From assembly GCF_009828015.1 (NCBI RefSeq), contig NZ_WTYG01000001.1:930001-994000 (forward strand): a stretch of DNA of 64,000 nucleotides. The letters run 5' to 3'. Within the stretch, counting starts at the first letter, position 1. Each line of letters begins with the position of its first letter. The translations under genes were made by a program, and so were the position numbers. The notes beneath the pieces were generated by a model, which did not search any database, was not told where the DNA came from, and was given only the letters and a program-made list of their open reading frames with translations. Shown in pieces: positions 8,942 to 17,054 of the stretch. The stretch is from Qipengyuania citrea (GTDB lineage: Bacteria > Pseudomonadota > Alphaproteobacteria > Sphingomonadales > Sphingomonadaceae).

Positions 8942-9643
8942 ATGACCCAGTCCGACACTCCCGGCCCCGCCGTCATCCTGCTTTCGGGCGGGCTCGACTC
9001 CATGGTAACTGCTGCGATCGCGCGCGAACGTGGGCATTCGCTTCATGCGCTGACGATCGATTATGGCCAGCGGCATATCCGCGAGCTGCAATCGGCGCGG
9101 GCAATCGCCGAGAAACTGGAAGTTGAGCGGCATGTCGAGCTGCCCCTCGATCTGCGCCAGTTCGGCGGTTCGGCGCTGACCGACGAGATCGATGTTCCCA
9201 AAGACGGTGTCGGCGACACGATCCCCGTTACCTATGTGCCTGCGCGCAATCTGGTGTTCCTGGCACTGACCACGGCTTTCGCTGAAACTGCGGCGTCGCG
9301 CGATATCTTTATCGGGGTGAACGCACTCGATTACTCCGGTTATCCCGATTGTCGCCCAGAGTTCATCGCGAGCTTCGCGGAAACCGCGCGGCTGGGCACC
9401 AAGCAAGGTGTCGAGGGTCGGCCGTTCGCGATCCATGCTCCGCTGCAGCACATGTCCAAGGCCGATATCGCGCGCGAATGCGACCGGCTGGGGCTCGACC
9501 CGGCGTGGAGCTGGTCGTGCTACGATCCGACGGCGGAGGGTCAGGCCTGCGGGACATGCGATTCATGCCGCCTGCGCCGAAAAGGCTTTGCCGACGCGGG
9601 GCTTGTCGATACCACCCCCTACTCAGAGGATATAACGCAATAG
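8942..9643 (+). CDS. queC: 7-cyano-7-deazaguanine synthase
   Basis: A 233-residue ATP-dependent enzyme that converts 7-carboxy-7-deazaguanine to preQ0 in queuosine biosynthesis. The PP-loop motif SGGLDS is at residues 15-20, and the C-terminal zinc site is formed by C193, C203, C206 and C209. No other queuosine biosynthesis gene is adjacent, but the gene for glutamyl-Q tRNA synthetase, which decorates queuosine in tRNA-Asp, lies about 31 kb downstream in this window. The next gene begins 12 bases after the stop. Confidence 0.93.
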   Translation: MTQSDTPGPAVILLSGGLDSMVTAAIARERGHSLHALTIDYGQRHIRELQSARAIAEKLEVERHVELPLDLRQFGGSALTDEIDVPKDGVGDTIPVTYVPARNLVFLALTTAFAETAASRDIFIGVNALDYSGYPDCRPEFIASFAETARLGTKQGVEGRPFAIHAPLQHMSKADIARECDRLGLDPAWSWSCYDPTAEGQACGTCDSCRLRRKGFADAGLVDTTPYSEDITQ

Positions 9644-9655
9644 CGGAGTGGGGAT

Positions 9656-11245
9656 GTGACCGAAGCGAAGGGCGCCGCAGTGCCACAGGAACCGGCGGTA
9701 GGCAGCGGTACGGACAAGGTCCCGGCCTATAGCTGGTACGCCCTCAGCGTCCTGGTCCTGATCTATGTCCTGAACTTCATCGACCGGCAGATCCTCTCGA
9801 TCCTCGCCAACGACATCAAGGCCGATCTTGGCGTCGAGGACGATTACCTCGGCTTTCTTTACGGCACCGCCTTTGCTGTCTTCTACGCGCTGTTCGGCAT
9901 CCCGCTGGGCAAGCTGGCCGACAGCTGGAAACGCGTTCGCCTGATGGCCCTCGGCCTCGCGCTGTGGTCGACGATGACTGCACTATCGGGCTTCGCCAAG
10001 AACGCGACCGTCCTTACCGCGGCTAGGATCGGGGTCGGGGTCGGCGAAGCGACCGCCAGTCCGTCCGCCTATTCGCTCATTTCCGACTGGTTTCCCGCGC
10101 GCCTGCGGGCGACGGCCCTGGCGATCTATTCATCGGGCCTGTACATCGGCGGCGGCATCTCGCTGCTCATCGGCGGCTTGATCGTCGAAAACTGGAACGC
10201 CGCCTATCCCGGTGGCGGTCCGCTGGGCCTGGTCGGCTGGCAGGCGGCCTTCCTCGCTGTGGGCATACCCGGGCTGCTGCTGGCGCTGTGGGTACTGACG
10301 CTGCGCGAACCGGTTCGCGGCGCGATCGACGGTTTGCCGACGCCGGAAGATCCCGCACCGTTCCGCGGTTTCCTGCAGGAGCTTTTCCAAGTCATTCCAC
10401 CCTTTACCGTCTTCGGTGCGGCCGCTCGCGGCAAGAAGGCGCTGATGGGCAATCTTCTCGGCGCAGCCCTTTTCGCCGCGCTTGCATGGGTGCTCTGGCT
10501 TCTCACCGGTGTGGTCGAGCAATGGGTATTCCTCGGCGTGGGGTATTATGCCGTGTTTAGCTGGACCATGGGGCTGCGCGCACGCGATCTGCCCACGTTC
10601 AAGCTGACCTGGGGCTCGCCTGCCTTCCTGTGTGTCATTCTGGGGTACGGCACGGTCGCCTTCACCGCCTATGCCGCTTCCTACTGGGGCGCGCCCTATG
10701 CCGAACGCGCGCTGGGCGTGAACAAGACCGATCTCGGCTGGTTCCTGGGCGCCCCTGCCGCGGTGGCCGGCTTCCTCGGCGTCATCCTCGGCGGGCGCAT
10801 GGCTGACTTCCTGCTCGAGCGGCGACCCGACGGGCGCGTGTGGGTCATCCTGTTCGGCTTGATCATGCCCGTTCCCGCAATGTGGCTTGCCTATACCACC
10901 GATGATGTCGTGCTTTTCTACATCGGCGCATTCCTCGCCCAGATGCTCAGCGCGGCCGCGCTCGGCGCAGCAGCTGCCTCGAGCCAGGCGCTGGTGCTTC
11001 CGCGCATGCGCGGCATGGCCACGGCAACGTTCTTCCTGTCGACCACGCTGATCGGTCTGGGCCTCGGCCCGTTCATGGCGGGCTATGTCTCGGCAACCAA
11101 TGGTGACGACCTGTCGCTCGGCGTGCTCTCGACCCTGGTGGCGGCTCCATTCGGTCTGGTGCTGCTTATCGCAGCGTTGAAGCTGGTTCCTGAAGCTGCC
11201 GCCAGCGTCGTCGAGCGTGCCCGCGCCGCGGGTGAGACTATCTAG
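9656..11245 (+). CDS. MFS transporter, spinster-like
   Basis: A 529-residue inner-membrane transporter with about 12 transmembrane segments. The NFIDRQILSIL segment and GIPLGKLADSW between helices 2 and 3 (the MFS motif A region), together with GVGEATASPSAYSLISDWFP, are typical of spinster-type major facilitator proteins widespread in sphingomonads. A cytoplasmic loop of about 60 residues near 220-280 carries extra hydrophobic helices. The start is a GTG with GAGTGGGG upstream; the nearby ATG at 9654 hits a stop immediately. The substrate cannot be deduced. The gene overlaps the convergent sodC stop by 4 bases. Confidence 0.85.
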   Translation: MTEAKGAAVPQEPAVGSGTDKVPAYSWYALSVLVLIYVLNFIDRQILSILANDIKADLGVEDDYLGFLYGTAFAVFYALFGIPLGKLADSWKRVRLMALGLALWSTMTALSGFAKNATVLTAARIGVGVGEATASPSAYSLISDWFPARLRATALAIYSSGLYIGGGISLLIGGLIVENWNAAYPGGGPLGLVGWQAAFLAVGIPGLLLALWVLTLREPVRGAIDGLPTPEDPAPFRGFLQELFQVIPPFTVFGAAARGKKALMGNLLGAALFAALAWVLWLLTGVVEQWVFLGVGYYAVFSWTMGLRARDLPTFKLTWGSPAFLCVILGYGTVAFTAYAASYWGAPYAERALGVNKTDLGWFLGAPAAVAGFLGVILGGRMADFLLERRPDGRVWVILFGLIMPVPAMWLAYTTDDVVLFYIGAFLAQMLSAAALGAAAASSQALVLPRMRGMATATFFLSTTLIGLGLGPFMAGYVSATNGDDLSLGVLSTLVAAPFGLVLLIAALKLVPEAAASVVERARAAGETI

Positions 11246-11769
11246 ACGCTGGAGAGCACGCCGCAGGCGATCCGCGAACCGGCATCGCCGGCTGGATCGG
11301 TGCGATAATCGTCCGCCCCTGCGTGAACCACGACCGCTGTGCCGTCTTCGTCGAAGATTTCGTCGAGCACGACCCGGGCGTCACCGGTTAGCTCGACCTG
11401 TGCCGAACCGGTCCGGTTCTCCCCGATCGTCAGATTGGGCATATCACCGAGGTGCTTGCCCCCTGGGGACAGTGCGCCGTGGGTTTGCCCGCCGGGATTG
11501 AGATGACCGCCGGCGCTGGTGAAGTCGGGGGCAGTGCACTTGCCCGTGGTATGCAGGTGAAAGCCATGTTCGCCTTGCGACATGCCGGTAGCCGCGACCG
11601 CCAGGGTCACCGTTTGCCCATTGCTGAGCAATTGCACCGTGCCAGCGGGCAGGCCGTTGGCGAAGCGCAGCGTCGTCTGCCCGACGCGGTTGTCGGCCAG
11701 ATCGTCTACGGTGGCGCATCCTGCCAGTGCGAGTGCACCCGCGGCGGGTATCAGGCGAAGGTAGTTCAT
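11242..11769 (-). CDS. sodC: Cu/Zn superoxide dismutase, lipoprotein
   Basis: A 175-residue enzyme that dismutates superoxide outside the cytoplasm. The lipobox LALAGC puts the acylated cysteine at residue 18, so it is anchored in a membrane facing the periplasm. Metal ligands are visible: GFHLH (H71, H73), GGHLNP (H89), further histidines at 97 and 106 with D109, and VVHAGADD (H149). C78 and C169 (RIACG) can form the conserved disulfide. The start is defined by the signal sequence; the frame upstream of it crosses the ompA terminator. Confidence 0.92.
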   Translation of the reverse strand: MNYLRLIPAAGALALAGCATVDDLADNRVGQTTLRFANGLPAGTVQLLSNGQTVTLAVAATGMSQGEHGFHLHTTGKCTAPDFTSAGGHLNPGGQTHGALSPGGKHLGDMPNLTIGENRTGSAQVELTGDARVVLDEIFDEDGTAVVVHAGADDYRTDPAGDAGSRIACGVLSSV

Positions 11770-11810
11770 GGCGATCCTTTCGGTTGCAGACAGTCCGTCA
11801 TCCCATAACG

Positions 11811-11838
11811 AAAAAGGGGCCGGATTGCTCCGGCCCCT
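11811..11838 (-). terminator. Intrinsic terminator of the OmpA-family gene
   Basis: A perfect 10-base stem (11815-11824 with 11829-11838) with a TTGC loop, followed on the minus strand by five T residues. It lies 27 bases after the stop of the OmpA-family gene and before sodC on the same strand, so it probably separates their transcripts. Confidence 0.85.
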
Positions 11839-11864
11839 CTTCATTTTGGCGTATCGCCGTTCGC

Positions 11865-12974
11865 TTACATGCCCGAACCCGGACCGTAAGTGATTTCGAC
11901 ACGGCGGTTCTGCAGTTCGCGGACACCGTCGGCGGTGGGTACGCGCGGCTGCGATTCGCCGAAGGCTTCGCTGGTGATCCGGCCGTCCGGAATACCACGC
12001 GAGCTGAGATAGCCGCGGACCGATGCGTTGCGGCGCTCGGCGAGGCCCATGTTGTAGGCTACCGAACCCGAACGGTCGGTGTGACCGGCGAGCATGACTG
12101 CAGCCGTACCGCAGTTGGCATAGGCCGACACGGCGTTGTCGAGGATCGTCGCTGCTTCCGGAGTGATGTCCGACTTGTCCCAGTTGAAGAAGACAATGTA
12201 CGGACCCGTCTCGCAGACCGGCGCCGGCGGCGGCGGGGGCGGAGGCGGCGGGGGCGGAGGCGGCGGCGGCGGGGGAGGCGGCGGCGGTGCTGCCGGCTCA
12301 CCGAAGTTGAACTCAAGCGTACCCATCAGCGAGTGGCTGGTGAAGTCGTCTTCGAGAGTATTGCCGCCGAGATCGACCAGTTCGACTTCCGTAGCGCGGA
12401 AGAAACGATAACGCAGGCCGACATCGATGCTGTCGGTCAGCGGAGCGCGGATACCGGCCAGGGCCTGGTATGCGAGGCCGCTGTCCGAATCGTCGACCGT
12501 CGACGAGAAGTTGGCAAAGGGCGTCACTTCGTAACTGGTACGCGCGACACCGATACCGCCGCCGACATAGCCCTGAAGGCCATCATCGTCGCCGAAGTCG
12601 AGCAGGCCGTTGAGCATGAAGGACAGGGCGCTGGCGTCACCGCCAACAGTGTAGATACCAGCCGGTGCGACCACGCCGCCGCCAACGGGAAGGCCAGTCG
12701 GACCAGCTTCGACCGAGTCGAGATCTGCCTGACGATAGCTGACTTCGGCTTCGAGGCGGAAGCCACCGAAGTCATAGCCAACGTAGCCGCCGCCGTCGAA
12801 ACCATAGTCATGGTTTACTTCGTGCGTCGAAGCGCCGTCATTGACGTCGAATTCACTGTCTTCGACCAGCATCGAACCGAATTCGGCACCGATATACCAG
12901 CTGTCGTCCTTTGCCAGGGCAGGCGATGCAAGGGCCGTAGAGGCCATCGCCATTCCTATGACGAATTTCCGCAT
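11865..12974 (-). CDS. OmpA-family outer membrane protein with polyproline linker
   Basis: A 369-residue outer-membrane protein. A signal peptide ends near residue 21 (ALA), an OmpA-type beta-barrel covers about 22-225, an unbroken run of 21 prolines covers residues 230-250, and an OmpA-like peptidoglycan-binding domain covers about 258-369 with the family pattern HTDRSG...LAERRA-like and NRRVEI. It tethers outer membrane to peptidoglycan. The start MRKFVIG is fixed by the signal peptide and a GGGGAAA region upstream; the frame continues to 13790 but that part overlaps another gene. It has its own promoter and terminator, suggesting strong independent expression. The proline run should need EF-P for translation. 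Confidence 0.92.
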   Translation of the reverse strand: MRKFVIGMAMASTALASPALAKDDSWYIGAEFGSMLVEDSEFDVNDGASTHEVNHDYGFDGGGYVGYDFGGFRLEAEVSYRQADLDSVEAGPTGLPVGGGVVAPAGIYTVGGDASALSFMLNGLLDFGDDDGLQGYVGGGIGVARTSYEVTPFANFSSTVDDSDSGLAYQALAGIRAPLTDSIDVGLRYRFFRATEVELVDLGGNTLEDDFTSHSLMGTLEFNFGEPAAPPPPPPPPPPPPPPPPPPPPPAPVCETGPYIVFFNWDKSDITPEAATILDNAVSAYANCGTAAVMLAGHTDRSGSVAYNMGLAERRNASVRGYLSSRGIPDGRITSEAFGESQPRVPTADGVRELQNRRVEITYGPGSGM

Positions 12975-13017
12975 TATAGTTTCCCCTTTTTGCGATTTGG
13001 AGCCACCGAGTGGACCG

Positions 13018-13046
13018 TATCTAACTTTCAACCCATAAGGTGGCAA
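13018..13046 (-). promoter_or_regulatory. Likely sigma-70-type promoter of the OmpA-family gene
   Basis: On the minus strand TTGCCA (13041-13046) and TAGATA (13018-13023) are separated by exactly 17 bases. The leader to the ATG at 12974 would be about 35-40 bases. The remaining intergenic part up to 13165 shows no further gene. Confidence 0.6.
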
Positions 13047-13165
13047 GAAAACAATCGGCAGGACCTGTGGCAAGAATGCCGCTTTTCCTGCGCGATGAGA
13101 ATGGGTTCCACAACCGGGATCCCTTCCCGTGACAGCCGAACGATACCAGCCGCCTGCGGTTCCCG

Positions 13166-13624
13166 TCATTCGTTGCGAATAATCGACAGTGTTGCAATTG
13201 CATCGATAATCGCTCCGATTGCCGCTCGCGCTTCGACGTCGATCGTCGAACCCCCGGTGGGGGTCTGCGGGCGCGTAGCGCGCCGCCAGCCAGACCGGAA
13301 AAGGATCCACTGACCTTCTGCACGGTCGAACATCTGCATGCCGTCGGCGGGAGCGCAGAAGCTCCACTGGACGCCGTCCCAGAATGCCAGCGCGTCGGCC
13401 TGCCCCTCCCACGCGCCCAAGGGGGCGGGCCCAACCAGCCAGCATTCGCCCGCGGCAGGAACGGCGGGAGGCGTGTTGGCGACCGTTTCGAAGGCGGGAT
13501 GGAGCAGCGCGTCGATCCGCGCGAGGGCCTCGTTGACGAAGAACTCTTTCTGCGCCTGTCCGGCAACTAGCATCGGAAATCCATGGCGCGCGGTGGCGGT
13601 ATCCAAGTCGACGGGTAGTGACAT
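13166..13624 (-). CDS. DUF2793 protein at the distal end of the GTA cluster
   Basis: A 152-residue protein whose first 110 residues match the DUF2793 pattern (GQAQKEFFVNEALARIDAL, later ECWLVG and GAWEGQADALAFWDG-type segments). DUF2793 domains are found in phage and GTA tail regions next to the hub gene, and may form part of a fibre or receptor-binding component; the function is not proven. It starts 12 bases after the tail hub gene ends and is the last gene of the cluster. A short C-terminal hydrophobic helix (DVEARAAIGAIIDAIATL) ends the protein. Confidence 0.8.
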   Translation of the reverse strand: MSLPVDLDTATARHGFPMLVAGQAQKEFFVNEALARIDALLHPAFETVANTPPAVPAAGECWLVGPAPLGAWEGQADALAFWDGVQWSFCAPADGMQMFDRAEGQWILFRSGWRRATRPQTPTGGSTIDVEARAAIGAIIDAIATLSIIRNE

Positions 13625-13636
13625 GGCGATCTCCTG

Positions 13637-15823
13637 TCATGGGATGAACGGTAGGGTGAAGAGGCGCAGCGGTGCAGAGGCCGCGAAGCTCCCTTGCTGG
13701 CGGACCCATAGCGATCCGCCCGGAAAATCTGCGACGAGTGCGCCCATCTTGGGCGGAGTCAGCAGGAACCGCGCCTCGGTGGTTGTCCATACCCTGATAG
13801 GGGCTGCGGGGTCGCCCAGACCGATTTCATACTGCTCGCTTTGTTCAACCAATGGTTGCTCGACTTCGTCGAGCCAGTTCCATCCGCCTCGTGCGCGCCG
13901 CGTCCATTGCAGGACAAGCCCGCCATTGGCATCCCTGCTCTGTCGCGGATGGACCGGGAAGAGGGGGCGGCGTGACCGGCCGGGGTTTTCGAGCTGTGCC
14001 ACCACCGGCTGGTCGTCCCCGGCACCGATCGCTGCGAACCGATCGCCCTGACCGGGCGCCAAATCGGCGGGGAGTTCCACCAGGCGATTATCGAGCAGTG
14101 TGACACGGGCGCCGTTTGCGTGCCCCGACAGCGCTTCGTGTTCGGTGCCGCCGCGGCCGCGCAACAGTCCGGACAGCCGCCAGACGCCGCTTCCCTCGGG
14201 ATCGCTCCGCGCGAACTGGAGGATTTCATCCCCGACCAGCAGGCGATTGGCCCCGCGCGCGATCGCATTCGCAGTCGCGGGTTCGAGCACGGCCTCTTCA
14301 TCATCGAGTGCGATACGCAGCGCCGCGCGGGGCTCGAAACGCAGCCCTGGACTGGACCCGAGGGGAGCGGTCAGCGTGCCGCCGATGGCGCGCACCGGCC
14401 CGCTGTGCGACAGAGGGACGAGCGTTTCGCCCTCTACACGGTACAGGGCCGCTCCCGCCCACCGGCCCGCTGGCGCACTGACCGCCGCGAAGCGATGGAT
14501 GGTTTCGCTGGCGCCGTGGCCGTCCCACGGAAGTTCGAAGACACGCAGACGGGTTTCGGCGGCGAGGCGGTCGGCCGGCGACCAGGCGACCCCGCCATCG
14601 GCGCTCGTGTCGGTGGAGGCCCGGGCGACGAACCGTGCAAGGACGAGCTCGATCCCGCCTTCGCGCCATTCCCAGCTGGTGATCTGCCACAGTCCCGCAT
14701 GACCCGGTACGCGCACGATCACACCGGGCCCGATGGCTGGATCGAGTTGGGCCATCCGCCAGGCGATAGTTTCGCCGGCCTGCCGTGTGCGTGCTGCAGC
14801 CTCTGCAAGCAGGGCTTTCGCATTGCCAGCCGACAGCACACCGGGAAACTCCAGGACGCGGCGCCGTGCGGAAGCTGTAACCCCTTCTACGCGCTGGAGC
14901 CCGGGCTGGTAGCCGCGCGAGGGATCGTAATAGCGCAGCGCGCCCACCCCATCACCGGCAGGCTTGCGCGCAAGCGCAGCGCCGCTCGCCGGGGCGAACT
15001 CGCCGGCCTGCCAGGCGGTCGCAGGAGGAAGCGTCGGGACGGTTTCAGGGAGCCGGTCGGCGCCGGTGACGACCGGCTGCCCGGATGCCGTCCGAACCGC
15101 CAGCGGCCGCAGCCGTGCGACCAGCTCGAGCAGCGCCGCAGCGCTACCGCCATCATGCAGGAAGCCTTCGAGCTCGGCGAACTCCGTTCCGCGCTGTTCG
15201 AAACCGCTTTGCCCGGCGATGGCGCTCACCAGGCCCGCTGCAGAACCGGCGAACACCTCGAAGCTGAGCGCGGGGATCCGATTGCCGAAGTCCTCGAGAG
15301 CCAGATCCTCGAACACGGCATAGGCACAGCCGCGATGCGCGGAACACTGTGCGCCAATGGCGGCAGCCATCAACGGGTCGGGGCGCTGGTCGCGGTGGCC
15401 GGTATGGACGCGCAGGCTCCCGCCGGTCTTGAGATCGCCGGCTGCGCCGCGCAGCAGGTTGCCGTCCGCCCAGATCCGGCCGACGCGGTCGATCGGGCGG
15501 CTGGAGAGTGCCACTGCCAGTGAGACGGTGTAGCTGTACGCCGTGGTCTTCGGCCGGCCCTTGCCGCCGCCGCTGGTCTCGCGCTGTTCATTCAGGTCGG
15601 TCGCCCAGATTACCGTCCCGGGCGTGCGGACGCGTCCGTAAAGCGCGGCGAGTGGCTGCCCGTAGCTAGACGTGCTGACCGCAAGATCGTTCAGCCGCGG
15701 ACCTTCGCGCGCCGGGGAGCCGATGATGGCCGCGTCGAGCCCGCGGCCGAGGACCGATCCGATTGCACCGCCCAGCGGTCCGCCGACCAGCGTGCCGATG
15801 GTACCGAGGACTAGCGTTGCCAT
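13637..15823 (-). CDS. GTA tail hub / host-specificity protein (g15-like), short form
   Basis: A 728-residue tail protein. The N-terminus is a glycine-rich hydrophobic segment (MATLVLGTIGTLVGG), followed by a baseplate-hub region with SYTVSLAVALSSRPIDRVGRIWADG and ALSFEVFAG, features of the Phage-tail_3-type hub, and a beta-rich C-terminal half like the RcGTA g15 C-terminus. RcGTA g15 is about 1,300 residues and includes a TIM-barrel domain; nothing similar in size is seen here. An AGGAG site precedes the ATG, which overlaps the NlpC/P60 gene by 13 bases. The protein should sit at the tail tip and contact the recipient cell envelope. Confidence 0.85.
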   Translation of the reverse strand: MATLVLGTIGTLVGGPLGGAIGSVLGRGLDAAIIGSPAREGPRLNDLAVSTSSYGQPLAALYGRVRTPGTVIWATDLNEQRETSGGGKGRPKTTAYSYTVSLAVALSSRPIDRVGRIWADGNLLRGAAGDLKTGGSLRVHTGHRDQRPDPLMAAAIGAQCSAHRGCAYAVFEDLALEDFGNRIPALSFEVFAGSAAGLVSAIAGQSGFEQRGTEFAELEGFLHDGGSAAALLELVARLRPLAVRTASGQPVVTGADRLPETVPTLPPATAWQAGEFAPASGAALARKPAGDGVGALRYYDPSRGYQPGLQRVEGVTASARRRVLEFPGVLSAGNAKALLAEAAARTRQAGETIAWRMAQLDPAIGPGVIVRVPGHAGLWQITSWEWREGGIELVLARFVARASTDTSADGGVAWSPADRLAAETRLRVFELPWDGHGASETIHRFAAVSAPAGRWAGAALYRVEGETLVPLSHSGPVRAIGGTLTAPLGSSPGLRFEPRAALRIALDDEEAVLEPATANAIARGANRLLVGDEILQFARSDPEGSGVWRLSGLLRGRGGTEHEALSGHANGARVTLLDNRLVELPADLAPGQGDRFAAIGAGDDQPVVAQLENPGRSRRPLFPVHPRQSRDANGGLVLQWTRRARGGWNWLDEVEQPLVEQSEQYEIGLGDPAAPIRVWTTTEARFLLTPPKMGALVADFPGGSLWVRQQGSFAASAPLRLFTLPFIP

Positions 15824-16239
15824 AAATGCTCCTGCTCGAGGGCGAGGCGCCACTGCGCCAGCGGCGGCTCGCAATGGGGTTGCGGCTGGATGACCACGCG
15901 GCCGAGCCCGGCATGGGCGTGAACGAACCGGTCGGCGCCCAGCGCGACCAGCAGATGGTGCTGCGCCGGGCCCGGCTGCGTCAGCAGGACATCGCCGCGG
16001 CGAATGGGGCCCGTCGCCGGCTGCAGGCCATTGGCGGGGGCGAGGTCACACCACCCGGTGATCGCGGCGTTGCGCAGGCGATAGCCCGCGGGAAACTGCA
16101 CCGGCACGCCGATATCGGCGAGCGCGAGGCCGACGAGCCCGACACAGTCCAGCCCGGTGCTGCGGTCGCGGCCGTGCAACCGGAAGCGCGCACCGGCGAG
16201 CGCCTCCGCTGCGCGGGCGAAATCCTCGGGAGCCGGCAT
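15811..16239 (-). CDS. GTA NlpC/P60 peptidase (g14-like)
   Basis: A 142-residue NlpC/P60 cysteine peptidase. The catalytic cysteine is C32 in GLDCVGL, and the histidines of QHHLLVA (94-95) and VHAHAG (107-109) fit the Cys-His-His arrangement. In GTAs and siphophages this enzyme sits at the tail tip and cuts peptidoglycan peptides during DNA entry. Its ATG overlaps the upstream DUF2163 stop by one base (TGATG); a GTG one codon earlier is equally possible. It overlaps the downstream tail hub gene by 13 bases. Confidence 0.88.
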   Translation of the reverse strand: MPAPEDFARAAEALAGARFRLHGRDRSTGLDCVGLVGLALADIGVPVQFPAGYRLRNAAITGWCDLAPANGLQPATGPIRRGDVLLTQPGPAQHHLLVALGADRFVHAHAGLGRVVIQPQPHCEPPLAQWRLALEQEHLWQR

Positions 16240-17054
16240 CACCGGGGCACCGGATATTGCGCCAGCATGTCGTTGCCGGGGAGGAAGGGTTCACCCTGGA
16301 AATTGAGCGCATTGCCGAAGCGCGCGCTGCAGGTGGCGATGGTCTTGTCGCAGCCTTCGCGCAGCCGGACGCGCATGCCCGGCGCAGTGCCTTGGGCGAC
16401 CGGTTCGGACAGTATCAGCGCGTTCCCGTCAACACCGATGATCCGCGCAGTGAGGCCGGTCGCAGGCCCGCCGAGCCAGCGCAGTTCGCCATGCAGGTAA
16501 AGCGCGCTGGGCGCGTCTGCGATCGTCACCGTGCGGCTGTCGGGATCGGCCGACACGAGCCGCACCCGCCGTTCGTAGAACTGCGGGTTGAGAGCGCAAC
16601 CGGGCCCGCAGAAACGCGCGCGGCACGACGGGCTGGTCAGCGGCACGGTGTCCGCCGCCAGCCGCGCCTTGTCCGACACCAGTTCGCCGCGAAATTCCCC
16701 CGCCTCGCGCGTGACGGCGGCGATCGAGCCGGCATAGAGCGTCATGGTCTCGCCCGTCTGCCAGTCGACCACGCCGGTTTCGATCCGGGCCGCGTCGTAG
16801 CGGCCGCTGGCCAAATCCTCCTCGCGGACCGCGTCATGGCTGAGCGCGCCTGCGATGTCGCTCGGGTCGTCCTCGAAACCGGCGGTGAGGCGGATGGCGG
16901 ATGGCACCATGCCGGGCGCTGCGCGGTGGCGGATCCCGCCGAACCACAGGTCGCGATCATGGGTGGTGAAGCCCAGCGTGATCCCGTCGCTGCGGAACAC
17001 CCGCCACCAATGCGCCGCGGTGTCGAGCGCGCCCGAGAAGAAGGTCCTGCTCAT
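16239..17054 (-). CDS. GTA DUF2163 / phage BR0599-type tail protein (g13-like)
   Basis: A 271-residue protein with the features of the DUF2163 plus BR0599-type C-terminal domain: HDRDLWFGG near residue 32, then a cysteine-rich region around 145-155 (SCRARFCGPGC) and, near the C-terminus, GCDKTIATCSARFGN...GEPFLPG. In RcGTA the equivalent forms part of the tail-tip hub, and homologous phage proteins bind an iron-sulfur or metal centre through the cysteines. It starts within the stop of the upstream DUF2460 gene (ATGA) and ends in a TGATG overlap with the NlpC gene, so it is tightly coupled. Confidence 0.87.
   Translation of the reverse strand: MSRTFFSGALDTAAHWWRVFRSDGITLGFTTHDRDLWFGGIRHRAAPGMVPSAIRLTAGFEDDPSDIAGALSHDAVREEDLASGRYDAARIETGVVDWQTGETMTLYAGSIAAVTREAGEFRGELVSDKARLAADTVPLTSPSCRARFCGPGCALNPQFYERRVRLVSADPDSRTVTIADAPSALYLHGELRWLGGPATGLTARIIGVDGNALILSEPVAQGTAPGMRVRLREGCDKTIATCSARFGNALNFQGEPFLPGNDMLAQYPVPR

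Noticed and set aside
11865..13790. A 641-codon frame covering the OmpA gene and the region before it
   Set aside because: The first 270 codons run through the promoter and the DUF2793 gene; the signal peptide at 12974 marks the true start.
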